From Straminergon stramineum (Eukaryota; Streptophyta; Bryopsida; Hypnales; Calliergonaceae), in NCBI GenBank assembly GCA_963920665.1, contig OY987265.1:37701001-37765000 (forward strand): DNA of 64,000 bases. The letters run 5' to 3'. Shown here one piece after another: positions 25,973-36,480 of this stretch. The first letter of the stretch is position 1. Each line of letters begins with the position of its first letter. Position numbers and translations under genes: made by a program. The notes beneath the pieces were generated by a model that saw only the letters and a program-made list of their open reading frames with translations, was not told where the DNA came from and made no database searches.

Positions 25973-28900
25973 TCACACAAGTTCAAAGCCATGCTTCAAT
26001 GCAGCTTCCCAGACAGTATCAATGCACTCTATATTGATGGGCCCAACTTCATGGTGTTTCCATTTCTCCAGGGAATGAACCAGGCCTGCAGCGTGGCAAG
26101 CGTGTACCACACCCCGCGGCAAAGAGACCTGCAAACATAGAGGAAATGCGAAAATTCAAGAGTGTAACACAAACAGGGGCTTCTTGCTATTTGGGAATTG
26201 ATACCTCTCCCGAAACAATTGTGCAAGCCCTAAACCCTAACCCTAACCCCTTAAAAATAGCAATTAGTGATTAATTGAGGCTTTATTGTCATTGAGGTTA
26301 TGTTCGCGATGGTAACGCAGGCTTACCTCACAGGATCGTAGTCCTTTGATGTTGTTGGGGACTTGCATGGCAGGATATGTCCCATAGGTACAATCTTTCC
26401 GAGCCTGGGGTAAGGGCTTATGAAGATCGAACTGATGAAAGTGTGCCCCTGTTGGAGCCCACTGCTGGTCCTTGGCTTCAATGCTCTCCTCAAGTATCCA
26501 TACCTACATCATTCGTTGTAACGCAGAAATTTCAATCCAACAATTCAAAGAAAGAGAAAGAGAAACATCCAAAGGCACATGATGCACAGGAGCATTGTCG
26601 AGAGCAGGGAGTGTGACATTAGAGAAGATGATATCAAGGAGGTTTGAATTGTACTTACTGGGCATTGTTTTCCTGCTTGAAACTTAGTCACATTCACAAG
26701 AAATCGTTGGCTGTCACGTTGCAGTTCAGATTGAATGCTCTCAAAAGATTGTTGAGACCGCGTTAGCATCTGCAGTTCAATACACAGAAAAAGCATATCA
26801 ATACATAGAAAACTGATGCAATGGATTATCACAGTCACGGTTGAGGCTCACCACATCTTGAACTTGGAAAGCCACAATAAGTTAAGGCACATCATTTCTT
26901 ACACATTTTTGTATGGTCAGAAAAAAAGGTTCCTGTTGTTTTTACATGAAAAATGCATTGGATTGGTATAAATTAGACATGTAATACTTGTGAAAATAGT
27001 TGGTCATTATTTCCTTTTCAAATTGGCATATTGTAGTGAGTTGTTCAAGAACAGTGACACTGAAAGTACTCACTTCGATTTGCCTTCTAAGATCAAGATG
27101 CAAGTACTTAAATGACAAGCTTACATAGTTATACAGAAAGTTTGCAGAACACGCTTACTGGCATGCATAGGTTAACCATAAATTAAACAGTTTTTGATAA
27201 TGCTAACTAGTGATGAATCAGAGCTAGTGCCCATGAGATGCTATATGCGTATATTTGTTCAAATGGTATGTTTCAAAGTTATGTGCTCAGAGTTCTAAAA
27301 ACTAAGAGTAGTATAGTTCTGAGGTTCCAGACAGGCAATAGTCTCAAAACAGTCCCGATTTTCTTGGAATTTGATCGCGAAACAATCACTCAAATGAAAT
27401 CAGTTGCATACCAAGACGCGAACTCCTTGTTTGGCAAGGTACAGGGCGATGCCGTGGCTGATCTCCGAGGACCCCACAAGAAAGACTTCCTGCACATGTT
27501 TCGGCAATCTCTTGATGACCACAGCCGCTGTCAACGTGTATCCGGACACCACTCGGATGCGCAGCCGTGGATTCTTTTGCACTTGAAGAAGACCACCTCC
27601 ATTTAGGCTCGCTTCCTGCAATCCTATGGTTAGACTCATAACTCCGAATAAAATTTTACAATCAACTGCAGAATAGCATATCTTTTCTTTTCTTGAGACC
27701 TCGCTCCTCACACCTCATAGCATCCTTCCATTGTTCTATAAATGCACACATCTTACTATTCATCTGAAAATATGTAAGAAATAGAATAGGATTTGGGTTC
27801 AATCAATATGGCAGAAAGTGGGTTGCAAAAGGGTGCTACTTTTTGCTTCTTTTTTTTGAGATTTCCGGTTGAAACTAGGGTTGATTCTCCCACACAAACC
27901 TTGTTGAGCATTCCGAGACTGATGACCTTGCACCCTTCGGCTTCCGCCGAGACAATCGCATTCTCTATGAGCGCATTGATTCGATTCTTCTCCAGTGACA
28001 GGGAGTACTGTGCATTTGATCATTCATGCATGAAATGGTCAGACCCCCATCCTCGGAATTCACTCATAAAAATAGAACTACTGAGTAACTAAATGGGTCA
28101 AATTCAGCAGAATGACAACTTTCAACATCTATGCGACAAATTTCACCCAAGTTTAACTGTAATTTGTTTATTTTTGTTGAAAGAATTTCCAAATCCATGT
28201 CTTAAACGCAATGTCCTATTGTTGAACATTCTCCAATGAGTGTCTATTTGTTTATCTATAATCCAATGACTCTAGGTTATTAAGGCATGCTACTGGATAA
28301 TTGTGTACAAAATTGGTAATGAGTGTTTCATCTGAATGATTCTTGATTCATCCAAACTAATGACTGATTTTTCAAAAAGCAGCCAATTTGATGAAATTGA
28401 GGTAGGAAATAAGGTATGCACTCCTATAATCGTCGATTGAGCATAGAAAGAGGATTCTAACGCACATTAGCATGCATTATTAGGACACCATATGCGTAAG
28501 TTATAAATTTCCAAATTACAGTCTCAACGCTAGGCTCTCAAAAGACTCATTTTTTCATAAGACTCTCATTTTTTGATTGTCCACATGTTGTGTAATCAGT
28601 ACCATATTTTTTTGTGACACTTTTTGGTCCATATGTTGGTGTCTCGCTTTGGGCAGCACTGATTGATTATGGGTGTACATACATACCTTGTGTAGCAAAA
28701 ATGTGCACAGAATTGAAAAAGAATTTCGGTATTAAAGGGTTAATTATATTGTACCTGGAAACGGTACCGAGGAATGACCCATGTCTCCCCTTTAACGCCG
28801 GGAATCTGATATTTGTCAACCGCAAAAGGCTGGCCACACAGCCAAAGCACCAGCATCACAAGAACAGCAACCGGGTAAAGAGGCCACAGCAGCCAATGTG

Positions 28901-31880
28901 GTGTATAGGGCATCGCTGCGAACGACTGAATGCCCAGTGTCACATGAAAGATGTGCAGCAAATCCGTTCCGTGCATCAGATACACAAAGTCGGCGTTCTG
29001 CTTCACACCTGCAAACGAATGGAAACCAGGTTTGATTCATAACAAATCTTAGTTGATTTGTTTCAGCTAGCTCTAAATGAAATTGTTGCAAAACAAACAA
29101 TTAATCAGCCCAATCTTAATTTTTCAGAGAAGACCAAAACGACACTCTTCATTCATTCTATTTATTTAGTAGTGTTGCTTCTCAAATACTGTTACTCCTA
29201 CAAACATGTGATATATGATCCAGTGTATCTTCCAATGATCGATTTGCCTTCCAATGAAAGCATACTCTATATAAATTACATTTTTGTTAAACTCTTTAAA
29301 TAATGAAACAAACATTAAGATCCTCAGTCTACGTTCTCTCACAAATGTAGGGTCACTCTCTGCAAGAGCCTGGCTTTCAGTTACCTTTACGAACGGAATG
29401 AAACAGGGCCTCACTATTCTTGTCCATAGTTCCACCCCAGTAGTCGTACATGGGCATGAACAGGCAGAAGTTCGTGTGGACTTGGGAGTGATGGAGAGAA
29501 TGATATCTGCAAGAATCACACACATTCAAATCCGAAACATTTGCAATGGGGGGTCAAAATGACACCGAAACTTTAGAATTTCATAATGATACTTTAGACG
29601 AGCTTGATTATGAGATATAACTACGCTCTCCATATCCAATTCTTGGTTGCCACCTCTCTAAAATGAGCTCCATTGAGGTTATGAGAAATCATATATCAGT
29701 CTACGAGAAATGGTGAAGGATGCTAATTCCATATATCCAGGCTGCAGTTTCATGGTACGAGATATAACCCCAATTGTTGGATCTTGTTTAATTTAATAAC
29801 CCTCTGTAACAGGTCTCAAAAGAAGTACGCTATAACTCTCTCCATATCCACTGTACGTACGTTTCTTTGCCATGTCTACAGAAATTAATGGGCTCTTATT
29901 ATTGATGCTTTTGAGAAACATTCATTTGCATTGATTGAGGTGGGTTTAATTAAGTTCCATGGAAACCAATATTAGGGTCAGGATGAAGAGACTTACGATG
30001 GAGTGTAGACGAGATACTGGAGAGGCGGAAAGGCTCGAAATAGCCATTCTGGAACAAACTCGAAATTGCAGTGCCCCACAGCGTTCATGATATCGAAACC
30101 GATAAAGTAGATGGCGATGGTGCTTAATGAGAGCCGGCCAAGACTCCACGTTCCTACGATTGGAATAGTGAAATTTATGATATACAGGATATGCTCCGCA
30201 AATGGATGAACTGTGCCTGCAATTAAAACAGCATAAACAGTGGAATATTAAAGCTCTATACATGGTCCGTGGACACGAAATAGAATGAATAACGAGTAAC
30301 TGTTTGTATTTGCTACAGCTTTACACACTGAGTGCATTGGTCAAAATTAGGTTTCAGTTCAAAAGAAGAGGTCTGGGTAGTGATTCCACTACCTGCGTTG
30401 GCTTCGGTGACGAACATGGAGTGGTGGTGAGAGTGGTAGCGAGTGTAGAGATAATGGTTGTGGAGAGCCCGGTGAAGCCAGTAATAGATGGCCTCGACTG
30501 GACCCATATGGAACAGCAAACAGATCACTAATCCTGTCCAGTCCCACATGGGATATATTTGGTTCCGAAACCAGGGTGTGATGTACACCGCTGCAGTGGA
30601 GAGTGCGTCCAGTATGAGGTAGTCATCCCTGCACATGTACCGTTTACACAATCTTACAATTCTGGCCTCCAATATATTCTTCGACATTTGACTGACAATT
30701 TCCCACTTTCCAGTACCCAAAATTTCAATGTGTCACACTATGAAAGGTTAAATATAACACTTCGAGAAAGGTGGGTGACTCGATATATATCTCTCTAACG
30801 AAAAACATTCGATTCTAGTCATATCAGTACACCTTAGTCGTTATGAAGCCTGAGTTAAATTTCATTTTCAAGAGAACACACTTTTACTAGAACTCAACTC
30901 TCATGCATGCCACCCAACCCCGCCCATTTTATGATGGTACTGCCTTGCAAGAATACATGTATCAAATAATGAAATTCAGAGTAATTCTCGACACAAACTG
31001 AATAAGAATTATGGTATACTAACCGGGATCATACAAAAGCTAGTTAGTTTTGACGTTACTGAAATGGCACTTGTGGCATTTGGGAGGTGTCAACTCACGC
31101 CATTTTTTAATATGTGGGTATAAAGTCATGGATATTAAGTTTTAAGGTTGCTGTACGAAATGAAACGAGCTGCTTACCAGTTGCTGGAAAGGTCCACACA
31201 ATCAAAGGAGACCCCCTTCTTCTGGATTTCGCGGTTTCGCACGAGGTATGGCCACCGCGACAAAGTGATGCACAATTGGCCCACAAAGTGGCGAACTGCA
31301 GAGAGACCAAGCAGCAACAACATGATGTTGTTGGGGTCGGTCACTCCTCTGTAACGGTTGTAGGCCTCTCCCAACAGTAGAGGCATGTACATCAGGTACT
31401 GCATGCAAAAATGTCCATAAGTTTCAAATGCCCATAAGTTTATACAAACACACGAAAAATCAAAATTCAATCACACATGAACACTAGCCTTTAGAATACA
31501 TACACAAGTACCAGAGTAAGTGCTTCAAATGAATGGTCCTTACTCCACAACCTGCAACGTTCGACACTACTATAATGCTGTTGGAATTAAGTAACGTCTT
31601 GATCGATTACTGTTGTTTCGATCAATGTGTTTCACTGCCATTGTTCTTAACTTACAACCTCCTAATCGGTCAACTGATCTAAGTTACCCCTCCTCACTAG
31701 TGATGACAGCACTCGATCAACAGGATGAATATTTAGATGGATTGCCTAGCTAACTGTTGGCGATTGCTTGTTGATAGAGAGTTGCATCGATGCGTGAAAG
31801 TGATAGAACTTACTGACCTTGAACTTGCCCAACTTGTACCATGGAAACTGTGTCCATGGACCTGGCTGAATAGCCTTCAT
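25973..31880 (-). CDS. CER3-like: CER1/CER3 (WAX2)-like wax biosynthesis protein
   Basis: Eleven exons on the minus strand: 31880-31818, 31398-31178, 30628-30393, 30216-29997, 29506-29385, 29008-28755, 28007-27900, 27615-27412, 26769-26659, 26503-26327 and 26128-25973. Every intron is GT-AG and all phases agree, giving 623 residues, the usual family length. In Arabidopsis, CER1 and CER3 act together in the ER to turn very-long-chain acyl-CoA into cuticular alkanes. The N-terminal fatty acid hydroxylase-type half has several membrane spans and three intact His clusters: HRALH (147-151), HSHHH (160-164) and HSLHH (249-253), plus GHCNFE (221-226). These look CER1-like. The C-terminal half (WAX2 domain) is CER3-like: [46 protein letters not shown] and HHEVG. 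So it is either a CER3 that kept its histidines or an ancestral intermediate. ATG 31880 opens with [14 protein letters not shown], as in the family. Confidence 0.95.
26231..26250. repeat. short telomere-like run
   Basis: It reads taaaccctaaccctaacccc, about three units of a CCCTAA-type repeat, inside the last intron of the CER-like gene. It is too short to mean more than a chance or repair-derived interstitial repeat. Confidence 0.4.
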
Positions 31881-32150
31881 GACGACAACTGAAGGGCTGC
31901 GCGCTTGCTTGCTTGCTCTGTTCAGCCTCTAGTCTATTCAAAACAATACGCCCTTTCTGAACGACTATGCGCGGGCCAAGTTAGCTAGCTTCTGCACAAC
32001 ACAACAACAAAGCTTTTGCTCTGGAAAAGCGTAACGCACTCACTCAAACTCGACCAAACGCAAACTCCATCTGCATCGAGAACTTCACACAGTGCTGGTG
32101 GCGGTTCGATTCTATGTAAGGAGACTAGCCCGGGAAACATGCTTATATAT

Positions 32151-32160
32151 TAAGTTCCCG
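32151..32160 (-). promoter_or_regulatory. TATA-like box of the CER-like gene
   Basis: The minus strand reads ttaatatataagc about 275 bases before the start codon at 31880, a plausible TATA position if the leader is about 240 bases. It is supported by motif only. Confidence 0.35.
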
Positions 32161-32165
32161 TGTTA

Positions 32166-32231
32166 AAATTCCCGGTAAGTCTCACTTTCTCACTGGGAAC
32201 ACCGGCAAAAGTGAGACTCACCGGGAAATTT
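32166..32231. repeat. Inverted repeat in the CER-like promoter
   Basis: The arms are 32166-32188 (core cccggtaagtctcacttt) and 32208-32231 (core aaagtgagactcaccggg). They pair with one mismatch and one extra base around a 19-base spacer. The repeat lies just upstream of the TATA-like box. It could be a protein-binding palindrome or a small insertion. Confidence 0.6.
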
Positions 32232-32789
32232 ATCACCGGAAACCCGACATGAGTTTCCTGTGTAAATACTGTAATACGTACAAACTTCGCCCTCCGTCCG
32301 TCTTCATAAATTTTTTACAGGTGAAAATTAAACTCATTCAATCTCCAGCGGTCCCGTCCTCCCTGAATGCGTACTCTTCCGTGCACGTCTGACTTGACAA
32401 TTCCCAAATGCAAGTCCCGGCCCAGTTCTGAAACTTACATCAGTAAGTAACTTAATTGGAGTTCGATTGGGGCCGACTGGTAGAGCAATCAAGTCCAGAG
32501 GAGAAGCCAATTTCGCTGTAATGGCAGCCACCTCTTCGTCGAGCCAGAGCGTCAGAGTGCGGCTACTGCATAATGATGGGACATTCTGCCGTAGAAATTA
32601 CAGTAATAACTTAACCCTCGATTCAAGCACGAAGCCTAATTGTAAACCATCAAATGATGTCTCAATTTGTCTTCTTCTTTGTGTCCTCTATTTTCTTGCA
32701 ACTAACTTACTGACGTTCACTAGGAGTGAGAATTATTTTATTATATTTTATTTGTTAGAGATGAAATCAAATGTCTTCTTCTAGAAGCT

Positions 32790-33085
32790 GTGAAATTTTC
32801 AGGTTTCTTGGTGATGATTTTTTGGAAGAGAAAGTAAAGAAAATTCATATTGAATTCAAAAGTAGCTCAAAACATCTGAATTCTTTTGTCCTTGTGTGTA
32901 TATTATCATGTACACAAAACCCATTTGTCCCACTATAAAAATAGAAATTTAATAGACCATAGTAAGAGGCCTAATGTTCAATATGCAATGAAATGTTCAA
33001 TTTTAGGAAATTATGAAATTTTGAAAATGGAGTAGAAACTAGACTCAATAACCTTCAATTATTTAGTTGGACTCATATTACTAAA
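32790..33085 (+). repeat. Dispersed AT-rich repeat, copy 2
   Basis: Shares 'ttggagtagaaact'-type words, 'atctgaa' stretches and the phrase around 'ggactcatatt' with 10560-10900 and 48700-49010, in the same order and orientation. Divergence is high. Its class is unknown. Confidence 0.55.
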
Positions 33086-33199
33086 AGATCATTTACATGA
33101 TTCAAATCCTTGAAATCAAGAACAAGAAGGAAGGAATTATTTGAACCATTAGAGAAAAAATGAAGCCTTTGAAGGGTTGTCAGGCAATGACACACTTAA

Positions 33200-33416
33200 C
33201 ACTAGAAGAAACCTATGTTTTGGGTGACATACCTCGATTTTTTGGAACAGACTTTTTGGGATGCCCAATTCAACAAGACTATGTTTTTATGTCAAGAAAA
33301 ACATCACATTGATGTTTTTCTTGACATAAAAACATGGGCTTGTTGAATTGGACATCCCAAAAAATTTGTTCCAAAGAATTGAGGCACATCACCAAAAATG
33401 CGGTTTTCTTATATTG
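33200..33416. mobile_element. CACTA-terminated hairpin element
   Basis: Two arms of about 107 bases (33200-33306 and 33310-33416) form an almost complete foldback with a loop of a few bases. The innermost ~50 bases pair nearly perfectly around 'tgtcaagaaaaacatca'. The left end is CACTAGAAGAAACC, and the right end is a decayed counterpart (ggttttcttatattg). TAA flanks both sides (33197-33199 and 33417-33419), a 3-base duplication as CACTA elements make. Confidence 0.8.
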
Positions 33417-33668
33417 TAAGTATTTCCATGTCACCACTGAACCTATAGAATTTCACTTATTGTGTGTTCACCTTGTCTGACTTTTGCAAGGGTGAAGACA
33501 AAATTTAACAATAAGGGTGCATCAAAGGCACGTATGATAATTAGGTGCATTAGAGTAAATGATATTACATAATCAATCCTAAATCCAAATTCAATTATTA
33601 ATCAATTCAAAATAAAAATTATTTAATGAACTCTAATGTGCACTCACCTCAGATGGTTTCTAATGTAT

Positions 33669-34622
33669 TTAACCCGTAAAGGACCAAACAGTGTTTTTTG
33701 GCAACATAGCGATTTAGGGCAGCTTGTTACGAATGGAATTTTTATTTTTTTTCTTTGAAATTTTCACACAACATGTGGTTGAGGAGTAGCTTTAAGGCCC
33801 GAAAAAATTCATAACTTTTGAATACATGGTTAAAAAGTTATTGTATGATATGTTGTTTTCATTGCTCGGCGGGTAGCCCGGGCAACAAAAAAAAACTTCT
33901 TTAAAAATCACTTTTTTTAAAATAAAAATTTGAAATTGGTTTTGTAGATTTATATATGTGTGGAAAGCTTTGAATCCTTCCATTTTGATTTATGAAATGA
34001 AAGTTATGAAGGTTTTTAGTTGTGGATAGTTTGTGGATAGTAACGGAATCTCTACTCTAAAATAAACTTTGAGACCTTTATTTAACTCAATATTCAATAT
34101 TTTTGGAAAAAAAAAATAAAAGCATGAGGTGTAGATTGTTTATTACAACATCATAACCATGGGATTGGCATTTTTCAATTCCATAAATAAATTATTAACA
34201 ATTTCGTATTTTGAATCATTCTCTACTTCTTTTTACTTACTAATTTTTTCCTATATGTTGTATAATTCCAAATGATCTAAAAATTTTCAAGCATGTAGCC
34301 AACATGACTTGATGAATTAATCCAAAGAGTTACAACCATTTTGTATATTTTTTCATAATGATATGGCTTTGTGAAGTGCATCTACCCAGGTTTTCGCAAG
34401 GCCAAAAAAAGGCTTTTTGTCACTTCAAATGTTGAAATCTTGCAATCCACATGGTGTAAATTTTTTTCATTTTTTCTACATCTTCCCAAACTAGCATACC
34501 ACAAGATCCTATGACTACATTTGTCCAAAAATGTATTTTTTCTAAAATTTGGTACTTGTACTAGAAATGACAGTTTTGGAGTATTTGGGGTGAAAACATA
34601 GTTAAATTCCTTTAGGGGTTAA
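33669..34622. mobile_element. TTAA-flanked piggyBac-like MITE, fullest copy
   Basis: Begins TTAACCCGTAAAGGACC and ends tcctttaggggttaa. The 15-base ends are inverted with one mismatch, and TTAA is present at both edges. Its left half matches 24949-25410 and 34974-35440. Its right half matches, inverted, 62307-62820. The 954-base interior has no long open frame, so it is non-autonomous. A TTAA target with CCC-starting ends is the piggyBac pattern; the superfamily is inferred from the ends alone. Confidence 0.75.
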
Positions 34623-34973
34623 TATGATTGGATATACATCAAACTTCATTAAATACATTAATAGTTGATCAACAATCCAATTCTAATACATGTGTATCAA
34701 TCCAACACATCAATCTCTTAACACACCAAAGTTCATTAAATACATCAATCTAAATGTTTAACGAATTCTATTGGATTATACATCAATCCATGTGTTAAAA
34801 TAGAGTTTGTTTCATTTGTTAAGAGAAAACAAGGTGTTTAATCAATCTATCGATTGATGTTTACTCAGTTTATATATTTAAAAACAAATGAAATAGAATC
34901 TATTACAAATCATATGAAAAAGTTCATTTAACACATGGATGAATTTCAACTTGGACACCTAGTGTATAGGGTG

Positions 34974-35446
34974 TTAACCCCTAAAGGACCAAAGTGTGTT
35001 TTTGGCAATATAACTTTTTTCAGCAGGTACATGTGACTAGAGATTTTTATGTTTTTGGCCCAAACATTAATAGAAGGTGTGGACAAGGAATATCTTTCGT
35101 GTGTACTAAATTTCAGAGCATTTGGAAATATGAGTCGAAAGTTATGGCCTAATATGTAGTTTGTTTCTCAACTTGAGTAGTCTAGGCAGATCTAAAAAAT
35201 CATTTTTTTCAAAAATAAAAATTTGAAATGATTTTCCTAGACTTAATTACATATACATAGAAAGCTTTGAATCAATCTATTTTGATCAATGAGTCAAAAG
35301 TTATGAGATGTTTTAGTTTGCGGGCAAGTATGGATTCTCTACTCTAAAATAAACTTTGAAGTCCTTTATTTAACTCAATTTTCAATATTTTTTGAAAAAA
35401 ATAAAAACATTAGATGTACATTGTTTATTTTTAGTAAATTTTTGGA
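34974..35446 (+). mobile_element. TTAA-family element, left half, diverged
   Basis: Starts TTAACCCCTAAAGGACC and follows the left half of 33669-34622 at lower identity. It breaks off at a run of 15 C (35447-35461). Confidence 0.65.
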
Positions 35447-36089
35447 CCCCCCCCCCCCCCCAAGGCATTTCTTGTGTTTATACTATAATATTCATATTTT
35501 CATCCAATTATTCTTATTAGTTGTCAATTGATAACCAATTGGTTAGAAGTAGATGTTAGGATTAAGGCAGGTTAGTACGGATTAGGATTTATCAGTGACT
35601 AGCCTCCTAGGGTTGTGGTTGAATACCTAGGGGCAAAAACTATTCCCTTGTCTATCTCTTGTTTTTTATTGGGTTTGAGGCTTGGGAAGCTTTTGGATAC
35701 TCAGTTGTATTTTTGTTGGTGATCTATTATTGAAGGGAGTACTAATGTGAAGAAGTTTGGATTGGGATTTTGACAAAGTGTTGAATTAAGGTAAAATTGT
35801 GGATTTGAGGATTAGTATAGCTGATCTACCATGATACCAATTTTCAAATCTAGATCTTTTATGGAAGAGGAGATATGAAGCTTCAAAGTAGAGGTTTTTG
35901 GAATTTAAGGTAGGCAAGCCAGAGGTGTATTTGGGAGCTTCAATCTTATTGAGTTTTTGTTATATGGCTATAAAACTTGGAAGATTTCTTGACTTATCTA
36001 CTACTTTGTTTAAAAGACTTGTCTATAGTGGATAAGGCATCTACAAGTTATATACAAAATACATCCAAGGTGTCAAAAGGTTGTAACTT

Positions 36090-36480
36090 GGGAGAAAATC
36101 ATTAGTAAAGAAATGTCCACCAAAGTTGAAAAGTATCTTAGATCACAATGAAAATAAATGTGTGAGTATTTGATAAGTTGATCTACATTGTACCAAAGCT
36201 TCAAGACATTTGAATTGATAGTCCATCATTTATGCTATGTCAACGCGACTTAAAGGTAGTTCGAGATTATCTTGGGAAGGGTTAGAAAGTCATTAGTGAA
36301 GAAATGTCCCATCAAAGTTACAAAATGTCTTAGACTTAGGTAAAAATTGATATGAGTACTTGACAAGTTGATCTACATTGTGGCAAAGTGTCAAGATGTT
36401 TAAAGTGACTATCTATCATTTATGCTAAGTGAAAGCTAATTATGACACTTGTTATGACAACTTCTAGGTTATTGTGGGAA
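36090..36480 (+). repeat. ~190-base tandem duplication
   Basis: The words 'attagtaaagaaatgtcc', 'aagttgatctacattgt' and 'atcatttatgct' appear twice in the same order, about 191 bases apart, with moderate divergence. Confidence 0.7.

Noticed and set aside
26231..26250. Ancient telomere fusion
   Set aside because: Only about three imperfect units are present, far too few.
28614..29042. 142-codon plus-strand open frame
   Set aside because: It is antisense to exon 6 of the CER-like gene.
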